DNA of 64,000 nucleotides, taken from Cryptomeria japonica. Taxonomy: Eukaryota; Streptophyta; Pinopsida; Cupressales; Cupressaceae. The DNA lies in assembly GCF_030272615.1 (NCBI RefSeq), contig NC_081410.1, forward strand, positions 289,107,957 through 289,171,956. Direction: 5' to 3'. Position 1 is the stretch's first letter, and every line of letters starts with the position of its first letter. The notes beneath the pieces are model-generated. The model did no database searches and was not told the DNA's origin. It was given only the letters and a program-made list of their open reading frames with translations. Position numbers and translations under genes: made by a program. Positions 11,701 through 23,539 of this stretch are shown here, piece after piece.

Positions 11701-11861
11701 ACTAAAACAGATAAAGACTCAGAGAACTTGTGGTCCATTGGAGCCTGTTTTTTGAATTCGATTTTTATGAATTCAATTCTGAGGTAATGGCTGAAGCATG
11801 TGGGATTAATTTCTTAATTCAATGCCAACTTGCCATATTAAGGTCTGCATCAATTGAATAT

Positions 11862-11879
11862 TGGTACCATTTCGACAAG
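11862..11879 (+). other. Candidate primer binding site for copy B
   Basis: TGGTACCATTTCGACAAG begins with the TGG needed to pair with a tRNA CCA end and is identical in X2 (39,061-39,078). It lies just after a possible LTR end in CA. I cannot assign the tRNA. Confidence 0.4.
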
Positions 11880-12040
11880 TTTGTTGCAGAGGAGCCGGTA
11901 CAGAGCGAGTTTCTGAAGGCGAATAACCAAGTTTTTTCTGTGTTTTCCTTGCTAGTTGCAGTATGAGAATCAGTGTTGCTGTGTGAATTGTTTCATTAGA
12001 GTTTTGTGCAAATCTCAATTGATATAGTTGCATTAATGGG

Positions 12041-15000
12041 ATGGCACCAAGAAGGGAGTTAACAGGAAAAGTAAATTACCAGGATAGGAATATTTATGAT
12101 GATTTTCTGGAACAACTAACTATGTCTACTAATGTCGGGGCAAAGGCTAAAGAATTGGTACCAAAGAACCTTCATTTAAGAATCAAGAATGGCCTATATG
12201 ACAAAGGTAATTGGTTAAGGGATCCACAAATAGGGATGTCAGGTTTAGGATTGTTCAAAGTTGTTTTTGGTCAGAGACATTCCCTTACCCCTTTAAATAG
12301 CATATGGGAATTGGATGTGGGGAAGCTTATAGTTCCTGGTGTATTCATGGATGTAGATTTGTTGACTTTGATTGCACAAAATTATGACCATGTAGCTAGA
12401 TGTATCAAAAATGTCAAAGGATCAACCCTAATTGAAATTAAAGATGATGAATTCATAAATGTGTTTAAGCTCATTGAGGCTTCAAATTTGTTAGAGCCTA
12501 TTGATTTTGAATCACTAGCCCAGGTTTATGATGCACAAAGGGATCACCTTAGGAGTGGCCCATTGAAAGAGTTCTTTGTTAAAATAGGAGGGTTAACAGT
12601 TGTAGGCCCCAGTACTATGGAACCCTTCTCCCTAAATCTGTTTACTGTGAGAGCTAAGGGTATGTATTGGGCACTTTGTCAGATTTTTGGAGAAGATGCT
12701 AAGAAAAACATGCCAACCCATTACATGTTGATGATTGCACAGATTCAAAACCCCTCTCTAGCAATAACATTTGATTATGCACCATACCTCACTGATGTAA
12801 TTCATGCAGGGCTAGTAGGGATAAAAAATGGTAAGGTGGACAAACCATTTGAATGGTAGTCTCTTTTAATGCACATGTTTTTGTTCAAGGATGCTGATTA
12901 TTTTGCAAAAGAGATGGATTTTGTTAAGGTGAAAGATAAGGAAGAGATGCCTGTTCAACTTTGGAGTACTATTTTATCCTAGGACAGAGAGGATGCTAGC
13001 TATCTAAAGTTTGACAGATGCTTTGCATCTAAGATTAGGATTCTTTTGTGCAAAGAAAACCCTAGGATTCCTAAGGCTCTCTTGGAATTCCTTAGGCCCA
13101 AGGAGTTTGCAAAAGGTATTAAGATTGTTCATAATTGGGGAGATATGTATTTGTACCATGTTTCTACAATTTTCAGAGTATATGGTTTGAGAGGCACCCC
13201 ATATTTATTGCCTTATCAAATCCCATTAAAGATAGGAATTGCTGAAGTCTTAAGGCAAATTGGAGGTGTACAAGAGGCAGAGCTGACAAATAAGGGTAAA
13301 GGGACCATTTTCCCAACTATTACCATGGCACATCACTTTGTGATCACTAAAGGTGGCTAGAAGTATTTTGATGAATTCTTTAAACCATATAGATTGTCAG
13401 CTGTCGTTTCAAGATTTGCAGACCCTGAAGACTTTTTCAACGACATTTTTAGTAAGAGAGAAGTTTGTAAAGGTAGGCCTCACCAATTTCAGTTCCCTGA
13501 AGATCTAATTAGAAATGAATTCAATTTGGATGAGCAAGAGCTAAGGAAAGAGAATTGGGTTGCATATAAAAGGGCTCATGACTTCATTCATCAGTTTGAT
13601 AGCAGTTATGACCCTCTCTCTAGTTTCAATCCCTCTGAGGAAAAAATAAAATTCTTAATTCTTTATTTTGAAGATCTTATGCGAAATTTGAAAGAAAAAA
13701 GGGAGGCTATAATGAGAAATGATCATGACAGGGTTAAATTGGTTCTAGCTAAGCCCGTTTTTGCTAAGGCTATCCCACTAGGTGTTTATGTCATGCATAA
13801 GAAATCAAAATATAGTGTGATGATACCAGTGACTGGTGAGCCTTCTACTTCAAGAGGGAAAAGAGAAATTGAGGATGTCATTGACATCCAAGACTCTCGT
13901 AAAAGGCAAAGAGTGGGGAAGGAAGTGCAAACAAAGGAGCCTCTGTATTGTCCATCTCATTCCCCTATCAACATAGGAGATGAGCAGGCGGTGGCCGAAT
14001 AGTTGTTACAGTTAGGGAGTCTCGGGAAGATTGCCTACACATATGAGGAGACATAGGAGGGGATGCCAAAAGTGCCACCTAGTGTTGAAATGAATTTGAC
14101 TGATGGTGAGCTCTAAGGTAAAGAGTTGGACCTTACTGTCAAGCAAGCCAGTGAGGAGTTCTTGGCTAATGGTAACTTTGTTACAACATGAGCCTTCATG
14201 TAATTTGTATGGAAGCAAAACATGGAACAATTTAAAGCCAGATGTGAAAAAAGAAAGAGTGAGAAATGTCACAGAGATGTAACTTAGGTAGAGGAGGAGG
14301 TGAAACACAAAATGATTGAAGAGTTCAAGACCATTACCCCTGAAAAGGGAAGAGAGATGGTATCAAAAGTTGGTGTTTTAATCCTCCCCGAGTGGGATAT
14401 AGCTCATGCTCTGGTACTTGAAGCAATCTTAAAAGAAACTAAACCCATGGAAGGAGTGACCTTTAGTAGAGATAATGTTGCTTTAGTCATGTGGTCACTA
14501 AAGAAGGATGAAAATAAAAGAAAGAAAGATGTATCAGATTCTAGTCTCCTAGGAGGCATGATTGTAAAAAGAGTCCAAGATACAGGGGTGGTGGAAGCTG
14601 CAAGCACAATCTTGGAAACTACAAAGTTCAATGTAGTAGTGACAGAAAAAGAGGCAAAAGAAAAAGCTAATCTCCAATTGAAATTGGAAACAATCTTAAA
14701 GGCTTAGAATGAGGCCAAAGGAGTCGCCAACGGAGACAATATTATTGCTAGACTTCAGAGTCAGTTGGCAGGTCAACACCATCTAGGTGAATCCTCTACT
14801 CTTATGATAGCCTCTTCTCCAGCAAGACCTCCACCTACGAGCCCTATCATAGAATATCCCCCTTCTCCTATGCCTTCTAGATTCTGGTTAGCTAAAACTG
14901 TTCAACATGAGTTGGAAAAGTTGAAACAGGCTCAAGCCTTGTTTGCAAGAAAACATGAGGAAAATATAAAAGCCACAATTTTGAAGTTTGCTAATTCAGT

Positions 15001-15664
15001 TAGTCCCTCTGTTGTTCACATTTCTATGAAGAGAATTCTGAATATTTTGACCGAATTAATAGAGGATGAAACCACCTTGGAACCAATTCTTAATTAGTGG
15101 ATGCCTAGAGGTAAGGAGTTAGATCTCATGTGTTCATCCCATGCAGATGCAGAGGTAAATGACAATCTCAGGTCCGCTAATGAATTCATAAAAGAAATGA
15201 ATATACTATCAAAGGAAAGGGTAGGTGTAAAAAGAAAAGCCCAACTATATAGAAAGGAATATTCTGATCACAAGAATGAGCTACTTCGAGAAGGTTTTGT
15301 TGGTCCAACTTAGTTAAAAGAGGAGAAAGCATGGTTAGAAGAGCTAGACCAAAGATTGTCCAAAAGGGTTAGTGAAATCATTAACATTGATGACACGTCA
15401 TTTTTTGTCAAGAAAATTGAAAAGACTGAAAAGGTGAAATCACATTATAGTTTCATAGAAACATAAATTGGGCAATTAAGGGTCACTTGGAAAAGGCTGG
15501 AAGGAATGAAGAAAAAGACTGTTAGCTTTTCTTGGCCGAATGATGACGTGTTCCAGGAATGGAAGGATAAATATGCTAGATAAAAAGAAGTTCCCAAACA
15601 GTTAGAAGATGTTGCAGCGAGAGAACAAGTTGAAGAGGTCATTGACACCGAAAAGGACTTGTAA
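12041..15664 (+). pseudogene. Copy B ORF1 (accessory protein, ~1,200 codons)
   Basis: Starts at ATG 12,041 after the leader and ends at the TAA at 15,662-15,664 kept in all copies. The N-terminal third (12,041-13,360) looks globular and helical, with the motifs PFEWxSLLMHMFLF (about 12,846-12,890) and RVYGLRGTPYLLP (about 13,180). A basic cluster (SRKRQRVGKE, about 13,894-13,923) resembles a nuclear localisation signal. The last part (about 14,900-15,640) is charged and likely coiled coil. Breaks include TAG at 12,857-12,859 (TAT in E), TAG near 12,979 (TGG in E), TAG at 13,358-13,360 (shared with E) and TAG at 14,000-14,002 (CAG in E). I do not recognise a named function; position and size match the ORF1 of Ogre-like Tat elements. 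Confidence 0.75.
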
Positions 15665-16615
15665 CTATTTCTTGGAGAACATTGTGATTTGTAACAAACT
15701 TTTCTTAGGTTTGTCTGAAGCTTGTATGCATCTATGATGTTATAAATGTATACCAGGACTATTAGAAAAATCATCACAACAATTTTGTAAAGAACCTCTG
15801 GCAAAATATATCTAGGTTTTTGGTTCTCTCAGAGATTACTTTGAATTATGTAACATTTTCAAAATGAATATGAAAATACAGATCAATACTTTTCAGGCCT
15901 AAATCTGTGTTGTCTTCTAGTGTGCATTCATTAATTTGCTGGTTTCATTTTTAGTAATCTAGGGTTATTCAAATGAGCATGGATTGTAAGGCAATCTTAT
16001 AGACATATTTCTGGCTTTTCTCTTTAGGAGAGGGATTAAATGTGCATGAAATATTTCTATCAGTAGATCAACTATTTGTTGCTTTGAATTTGATGAACTA
16101 TTTTAGTTAAGTGGGAAAGGACCTATGTATATGTTAGGTGTGTATGGAGTTCATGAAAGCCGAAGTGATGAAATGTATAAGAATGTTCAATTTTGAAAAA
16201 TCTTTCTTGATTTAGGTGACTCTGTGGCCCGAATAAGGCACTGGTATCGGATTGTATGATTTCTTTCTATCTTTCTTGAATATCAATACTAAAAATGAAT
16301 ACAAGTTTTTCTTTTAGTGTTTTAGTTTCATTGAGGTGATGAAATCCATAGGTTTTTTAGCACTGGTTTACTGTGGATCTCAATTTTAAAGTGTGAAAGT
16401 ATTCACAGAAGGTATACCCACCTAAACTCTGGATAATTTCAAAGTGTAGAAGGTCCCAAAACCTTGTTATATGTTACTCTTGAGTTCCATTTGCTTGATC
16501 TTTTCATATGCAGACAAAGTTGATTTATTTCTTGCAGGAAGGATAGAAGGGAAATCAAAATTTGAGACTAACAGTATCTTAATGTGGTCCTAATTAGAAA
16601 ATTGGTTGATGACCA
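15665..16615 (+). other. Spacer between ORF1 and gag of copy B, possible intron
   Basis: AT-rich, no coding frame. Splice-like motifs: AG/GTTTGT at about 15,707-15,714 and a pyrimidine-rich TTTCTTGCAG ending at 16,537, with another CATATGCAG ending at 16,513. If used, splicing would remove most of this spacer or join an upstream donor to gag. Confidence 0.5.
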
Positions 16616-19082
16616 TTGAAAAGCATCAATACGAGTAAGTCATTTGAGAGACCCGTCTATGCAAATTCAAATTCTTCTTGTTGTGAATCTGAGCATGATA
16701 TTTTAGGCTTCCATTTTGGTTTGTTTGGGAGTATTGAAGATCTCCAAGTTTTAAATCAGGGGATCTCCCATGCTAGTTTGTCTGGGAAGGACAGAAATAG
16801 TTCAAATATTAAGAGAGATTCTGTACCTAGGACAATTGATGGAAACATCAGTTTAATTGATATTGACCAAGTCAATGTGTCAAACTCTAAAGAAATCATC
16901 CCTGATGAAGATAAGGTATCCCAAGAAATTGAAGGCCTGAATAGAAGAGCCCATCATTTAATTTCTTTAAGAAGACAAAAGGAAGCATATAAAGAAAAAG
17001 AGGTAAAAGAAAAATTGATGGAGAGAGACAGGCTTTTAAGATAGATAAATGATCTTGAGTTATTTACCGAAGAGAAATCCAAGAGTGAGGATGAAGGTCC
17101 AGTCATCAGAGAAATTCTAGTTCCCAAGACAAACCCTCCATACAAATCTGTTGTGCAATCGAATAGAAAGTCCTTAGTGACCCACAACCTGTTAGAAATA
17201 ATGTAGATACGGGGAAGCAAAAGTGCATGTAAGGTGGGTCTAGATCTAAGACTACAACGGAGATCTCTCACATGCTATCTACACATGAAAGAGAGATGGA
17301 GAGGATGAGGAAAGAGAAAGAAGATTTGCAAATGGAGTTGGAAAAGGCTGAATTAGAAGCAGCCTATCAAGAAGTTAAAAGAAAGATTAATTATCCAAAA
17401 GCTCCTCCTATAAGTTTTCCCTCAGCAAACCTAAATAAACCTATTCCTTAGCAAGCTTCACTCCCTCCAGTCAAAATTCAGTCAACCTTGCCTATGAGTA
17501 CTGTCCCAGTTAATATAGCCCCTGTTAATAACCAAGGTAACCAAATCCCTCTAACTCATGTCCCTAATGTAAGAATGAACATGGGAAATAATCTTCCTGC
17601 TAATCAATTCTAGAGAAGACCTATTAACTTGGACTTATATAGACAGCTCTTCTTTGATGGAATCCAAAGGTACCTCAACCATGTTCCTATATAATTAAGG
17701 GATAGACTCCACAAATTTGTTGGCAACAATGCAATCAGTGCAAAAGAGCACTTTAAATCTTTTGGTGACTTAATTAATGACTATGAAATAATAGATGAAG
17801 ATGTCATCATGAAATTATTTGTACAGTCCTTAGTAGATGATGCAAGGGACTGGTATAGAGGTCTCCCTGTGAATAGCATTGGTCCTGGGAAGATTTTAAA
17901 AACTATTTTCAAGAACAGTATGGTGACAAGACAAATGTGAGCTTTATGCTCAATGAGTTCAATAGTATTAGAGTCTGATAATGAAATTGTCACAGACTTC
18001 AATGTCAGATTTCAGAAAGCAATGCATAGGCTATATCAAGTGATGAGGTTAGATGATAATATGTGTCTAAATACTTATTACAATGCCTTTGATTCTAAAA
18101 TGGCCTATATTCTGAGGGATAAAAATCCACATAATTTGAGGGATGCATTCAGAATTGCCATCAATGTGGAGAGTAATAGGAAAGCATCTGGGAAAGTAGG
18201 AAGGAGAATTGATGGTAGGTTGTGGCAAGAATCAAAACAACAACCCAATAAAGTTGCTAAAGAAGAAGACAAAATAGAGAAATTAGTGACTACCATGAAG
18301 GATCTTACTTCCAAGGTGAGTAAAAATGATAAGCCTCATTACAATTGGCAAGATAGGCCTCCTAGGTTGCATGACATGCCTTAAAACACTACTTGGAAGG
18401 ATGGAAAAACTCAAAATGAGAAGCCAAAAAATACTCAGAACCAAGATACCCCAGATCCTTTGAAAGGAGGGAATGTTCATAATATGAGGAATACTCCTTG
18501 GTGCATGGCATGTGATGGAACACATTCTCCTCATCAATGTGTTGTAGCTCAAGCCCTTGAAGAATCTATGAGACAAGGTTGCGGCTGATATTAACATGTT
18601 TGAAACTATTATTGAAAGTGATGATGAGTCATTACAAAGTGAACTCAGTGAATGTGATTTGATGAATAGTAAAAGGTCTTACCAAGGATAGTTGACACTT
18701 GATTGGCATCCCACTTTGAATGTGGTAACATTTGAAGATGAAGAAGTTCATCTCAGAAGACCCAGTGATGAAGAGGTAAGAAACCTTACTAAGGCTTCCA
18801 TAGCCAAAGCTAAGCATAATTACAATTTGAGTAGTAGTAAGAAGGATGCGGACCAAGATGAACCTAGTTCAATGTTTATAAAAGAAGTATCCTAGAAGAA
18901 AGCAACAAGTAAAGCCACCTTGCCCCAAGATAGTCAAAAAGGGAATAAACAATTAAAAGATATCGCCAAAGGTATGGATAATAATGCTACTGGTGATATA
19001 CAAGGAATTACTGCAATAAAGAATGCAAGTCAGCCTAAGATAGAGAAAGTTAAGGGTAATAATGAGTTGATTAATAATTCCA
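16616..19082 (+). pseudogene. gag: Copy B gag pseudogene
   Basis: Same layout as gag of copy A: acidic N-terminus with a coiled-coil stretch (to 17,044), Retrotrans_gag-type core (about 17,800-18,200) and a zinc knuckle at 18,502-18,540 with CX2CX3HX4C spacing. Stops at 18,382-18,384, 18,689-18,691 and 18,893-18,895 sit at the same codons as in copy A. The stretch 18,589-18,963 is nearly identical to A 5,166-5,541. Confidence 0.8.
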
Positions 19083-19431
19083 CATTTGATATTACTCAGG
19101 CTCTTACCCAGATGAAGGTCAATGTCCCATTGATAGAGTTATTGAAAATAAAGGAATATAGATAAGCTATTTTATTTTTATTTTCTAAGATATCTGACAA
19201 TAGCACAACTTTGCCTTCAGGTTCAATGGAAGGTGAAAAGGATCATGAGTTGCAAACTCCAGAGGTATATGTTGGAACAACTATTACACATGAGCCTTCA
19301 GAGGTTGATCCTTTTTATGTTACTTTGTTAGTGAATAACTGATTAATTAAAAACTGTATGATAGATTATGGTGCAGCTACAAATGTAATGCCTTATGGTG
19401 TCATGAAAGAATTAGGATTGTCAGTAGGAAA
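19083..19431 (+). pseudogene. Copy B protease, 5' part, cut by element C
   Basis: Continues the gag-pol frame with the TQALTQMKVNVPLIELL linker; the frame stops at 19,163-19,165 (AGA in copy A). The active-site triplet is changed to Asp-Tyr-Gly (19,364-19,372). The sequence matches copy A up to about 19,426 (A 6,007), where element C begins; the rest resumes at 33,300. Confidence 0.8.
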
Positions 19432-20498
19432 TGTTCACCTTTATTTTCCCCGATGTAAGTTTCTTGGTGGGCCCGGTTGTGATCATTGTTTTTTTTAGCT
19501 AGCACAGCTGAACGTGCGTGACACTTGGTAGTCTGGCATTGCTCCCTAGATTCACTTTGGTTTCTAGTTTTTAAAGTAGTGTGAGAGTGACAAATGGAAA
19601 TTCTTACTGACTATTCTTCTGGGCGGGCCCACTCATTTGCGCTTTGCAAGCAGTTCCTTGTAGCAGTCCCCTTTTTCATAGTCCTTTCTCTTTTGATAGA
19701 ATCTTTTCAATTCTTGGTAACCTCTAGGCCATTAGAGGAAAAGGTTGAGTTGCAGGGTTTGTTTTGCTAGGTGTGGCCTCTGTTGTGACACGCCGTGTTT
19801 TTCTGTTCAATGGAGGTTGTGCCAGTTTTGGATTTTTAGGAGAGTTATTTTTAGGAACGGTGGCCTATTTAAGGGAGGATTTCTCTGTCGCAAAGGAGGA
19901 AGAAAAAAAGAAAAAAAAAAGGGATTTAGATGCCAAAGAACAGTCTAATTTGCTAAGTAGGAGTTTTCTTTCATTTCCAACCCTTAAAAACTATTTGGGT
20001 TTTTCTATAAGAAAATCATTCAAATTGTGCCTATGGCCTTTATGATGTCTCTCTTGGCTTACTGTTAATAGTGTTTTCTATGCTATTATTGTTGAAAATT
20101 CTGACAAACTTTGGGAGTATTTTATCTAAGACTTCATTGATTAAACTATGTTTTTCTATACTTGTTATCTAGTGAATGCGTGATGAATGTGTCCTTTATG
20201 TTTTCAAGCAAGTTTAGTTGTAGTTTTGATTATGTCCTTGGCTCAGATGCTTACAGAAGTCACAAATATTGCTTGATTTCTGTTGGTTCATTTCCTCTTA
20301 ATGATATGGCGTACCGCCTAAGTGTTTAGTATCTCATTTTTTAAAAAGTATTTGTTTCCTCTCCCTTTCCTTAAAACCCAAGGAAGAGTTGGCTTCTCAA
20401 TCCTAGAGGTCATTCAATATTCCTTTGCATGAGTTGGTCCCCCAACATTGAATTTCCCATAAGGTTGTTTGTCCCCAAAGCCAAATCTAGAGTCAACA
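19432..20498 (+). repeat. 5' LTR of element C
   Basis: Matches 32,232-33,299 throughout. Preceding bases AGGAAA are also common to both copies, so the left edge could be up to 6 bp earlier; TGTTCACC gives the usual TG start. Ends GAGTCAACA. Short ORFs inside (for example 19,764-20,045) also appear in the 3' LTR but show no domain. Confidence 0.85.
19865..19874 (+). promoter_or_regulatory. TATA-like box in the 5' LTR of C
   Basis: CTATTTAAGG, conserved in the 3' LTR at 32,665-32,674. Probable core promoter for genomic RNA of C. Confidence 0.45.
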
Positions 20499-20508
20499 GT
20501 TCTTTTTC

Positions 20509-20527
20509 TGGCACGCCCAGTGGGACC
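20509..20527 (+). other. Primer binding site of element C
   Basis: TGGCACGCCCAGTGGGACC begins 10 bases after the 5' LTR, starts with TGG and is followed by the gag leader. It has the form of a plant gypsy PBS; I do not assign the tRNA. Confidence 0.7.
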
Positions 20528-20572
20528 ATTACCTTAGAAACAAAAAACAAAAAAGTGCATTCCAGCTAGTTT

Positions 20573-22140
20573 ATGAGTCATAGGCCCGTCACCAAGAGTC
20601 AAATGGCCCTAAATCCTCATCTTCTTTTTCCTCCATTGGTGACTATCCATTCTGCCTCAGTTTCACCTCCACAGGGTCCCCCCACCATCATATACCCTGC
20701 AATGGCCCAAATCCCTCCCTGAAATTTTGTGACATGGGACAATGGTAGCCCTCTCATTCCTCCAATTCCACCCATAGTTTGGGGAGCCATTCCGGCAGCC
20801 ATGCTAAAAGCTGTTCCCAAATTCATGGGAGAATGTCACAAAACCCCTAGAGAACATCTGCAAGATGTAGCTACTGTTTGTACTGTACATGGCATGACTG
20901 AGTAGAATGTGGCTTTGCGATTGCTCGTAGCTTCTTTCAAAGGAAAAGCTTTGGATTGGTTTAGATCTCTAGGCCCAAGTACCATAGCGGACTGGGATCA
21001 GTTGGGAGACCGCTTCTTTCAGAGATTCTCAGACAAAGCTGATAGATCATCCCTCATGTACCAACTCATTATGATCAAAAGAGCTCCCACGAAAGAATTA
21101 ACTGATTTCAATATGAGATTCTAGTGAACCTGGCAAAGGATACCATTGTCCTCCCACCCCCGACAGATATGGCCTTCGTATTTTATCTAAAAGCTTTCAA
21201 TTCTGATATATCAGTAATGATTCAATCCTTAGGGGGTAACACTCTTCTGCAAGTTTTTGACTTAGTGGTTCAAGCTAAAAATAACCTTATCAACGTTGGA
21301 AAGCTCGCACCTCACCCTACAATGCTAGTATTCCCTGAAATGTCTATCCAAGTAATGGAAGAAGCCACCCCGAGCACTTCTACTCCACAGTCTATGTATT
21401 CATTCCCCACTCCTCAAACTACCATCCATTCTGCCTCCCTGGCTACTAAGGTCAACGATATGAAAAATCTCTTAAGATCTTTCTCTAATTAAATTGTCAA
21501 CCTAAAAAGGGCCCAGGTCTCTCCTACTAAGCCTCCTTTTCAGCAAAACTTCTAAGGAAACCGACCCCCCTATCAATATCCTAATTATCGGGCTAAGAAA
21601 AATACCCTGCAGAATGGCCAAATAGTCCCCGTCCCTAATCCATTACAGGCCATCCACCCAAATGGAAATAGAGAATTAACTGTGGGTCAAAATAATTTAG
21701 TGGATGATGCCAATTCTTGGTGTTTTCCATGCAACAATGCTCACACCCTGAGGAATTGCCCAAGGGGTAATCTGCAACAAAAGGTCACGGAACAAAGGAA
21801 CTCAGGTATAATAACAGATGAATCTGCATATACATCCCTGGGCATGGATAATGTGTCTTTTGTTGCTCAGATGCAAGGAATGTCATTACAACAAGAAGTG
21901 AAAATCTCCCTTGATCACGCACTTTTTTCATGGATGGAGGATGATGATACAGTGCTAACTATTGATGGAGGAACTTCAAAAAATGGGACCCCTATGGTGC
22001 ATTTAGACTACAACCTTCGCTCTAAAAGGTGTTTGACTAGGGAGGATGCCAGTAATATAAGGTCAATACTCGTAAATAGACCTCCAGAACTGCCAGTCAT
22101 CATTTCTACCTATCCCATGAAGGAATTCATCCCTTACAAA
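20573..22140 (+). pseudogene. gag: Element C gag pseudogene
   Basis: ATG at 20,573 opens a proline-rich N-terminus, then a Retrotrans_gag core: VPKFMGECHKTPREHL (about 20,810-20,860), LLVASFKGKALDWFRSLGP (about 20,920-20,975) and DWDQLGDRFFQRF (about 20,990). A zinc knuckle is at 21,721-21,759, again with CX2CX3HX4C spacing. Breaks: TGA at 20,720, TAG near 20,902, a frameshift with TAG at about 21,122, TAA at 21,490. Confidence 0.8.
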
Positions 22141-22893
22141 CTGAAAGAGCCTAAAGTTTTCACGCCCCCATCATTGGATGTAGTAGATCAGTTGAAGAAA
22201 GCTCCAGCCCATGTCTCTCTCTAGGACCTCCTAAGTATGCCAAAGCAGAAAAGTAGGCTAAGGGAGGCATTGTCCCATTATCAAAAGGATACAGGTGCGG
22301 TAGCTCCGCCGCCCCCTCAAACGAATGGAATGGATCGCCACTCAGCAGTTAACAAGGCATGCTCCCCTACTGCTTTGACAAATGAAGGCTCACCCTCCAC
22401 TGCACAAGGAGAAGGTAAACCTAAGCTGAATCCTTTTTACCTTACCTTGATAGTTGGAAATAAACTTTTGCATAACTCCATGATAGACTCTGGTGGTAGC
22501 ACCACGGTCATGCCTAAGCAGATTACTGAAGTATTAAACATTAAGTACAACCCTTTAAGTAAAGGGGTAATGCAGCTCAATGAGAATAAAGTCCAAACAA
22601 TAGGTCTCATCAAAAGCCTCCCTTTGACTTTATTTCCATGTCCAAGTATAACAGTATCCCAAGAGGTAGTGGTCATCGACATCCCTCCCGTATTTGGGCT
22701 CTATTTGTCCCGAGACTTTACCGCTAAAATAGGAGGATATATGTCCTTGGATTGGTCCCACCTAATTCTCCATACCTGACATGGCACTAAGATGAAGATC
22801 CTTTCAGAACCTCTTCATGCCGAGCATATAGCCAACCAAGCCTTGATTAATTTTGAGCCTACTCACACATCTATAACCCATGACGAGTGAAAG
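22141..22893 (+). pseudogene. Element C protease
   Basis: Linker DVVDQLKKAPAHVSL (about 22,177-22,221) is followed by a TAG at 22,222, then a low-complexity stretch and the active site Asp-Ser-Gly at 22,486-22,494 (SMIDSGGSTTVMP). The strand VFGLYLSRDF (about 22,690) closes the fold. The protease core itself, 22,237-22,779, is open. Expected role is Gag-Pol processing. Confidence 0.8.
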
Positions 22894-23510
22894 GTGGTAG
22901 AAATTTTAAAAGACAATGAAGTAATTGGGGAAATCTCACTTGAACAAGAAGCCTTCCTAAATGAGTTCATAGACTTTGATCCCTTCTCTAATTATCATGC
23001 CACCGGCCTAGGAACTTATTGCATTTTTGAAGAGGATCAGCTAATCCCAAAACTCACCAAAGATCCTTTCTCCAAAGATCAGTTGTCTTCGACACTATGG
23101 ACCCTACACTTTGATGGCGCCAAATGCAAAATGGGCTCCAGAGCTAGAGTTTGTCTCACCCCTCTAGTGGGTGATCTGATCTAAAGGTCTTTCTGACTAC
23201 AGTTTGCATGTTTGAATAATGAAGCAGAGTATGAAGGGCTAATTCAAGGCCTAAACATGGCAGAAAAAATGGGAATCAAGAAGCTTAAGGTATTTGGTGA
23301 TTCTCAATTAGCAGTACACCAAGTCTGAGTAATATCCAGTGCCAAACACGTCCATATGAGATCCTACCGCTCCAGAGTCTGGGATTTCATAGAAAGTTTT
23401 AATGCTTTCAATATCACCAGCATTCCTCGGACATTAAATACCGAAGCAGATCACATGGCAACCATAGGGGGTCATTTTGATCCAACTATAGACCTCTTGG
23501 CTAGCCATTC
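22894..23510 (+). pseudogene. Element C archaeal-type RNase H upstream of RT
   Basis: The four catalytic acids are all present: Asp 23,113-23,115 (LHFDGAKCK), Glu 23,227-23,229 (AEYEGLIQGL), Asp 23,299-23,301 (VFGDSQLAV) and Asp 23,449-23,451 (TEADHMA). Stops at about 23,182, 23,194 and 23,326 break the frame. As in copies A and B the domain sits between protease and RT. Confidence 0.8.
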
Positions 23511-23539
23511 AACAGTCAATATGGTGGTCTATCTGGTTA

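Larger units (their letters stand above)
9900..12040 (+). repeat. Block X1: shared LTR plus leader between copies A and B
   Basis: Non-coding DNA between integrase A and ORF1 B, repeated as X2 at 37,189-39,239. It must hold the 3' LTR of A and the 5' LTR of B, and only one such unit is present. A TATA-like box, an 81-bp duplication, a set of ~126-bp subrepeats and a PBS candidate are listed separately. The LTR probably begins close to the integrase stop and ends near 11,851 (…GCATCA), just before the PBS candidate. Both ends are estimates. Confidence 0.65.

Noticed and set aside
19764-20045. 93-aa ORF found in both LTRs of C (also 32,565-32,846)
   Set aside because: Its repetition follows from the LTR pair; it spans the TATA-like box and shows no domain.
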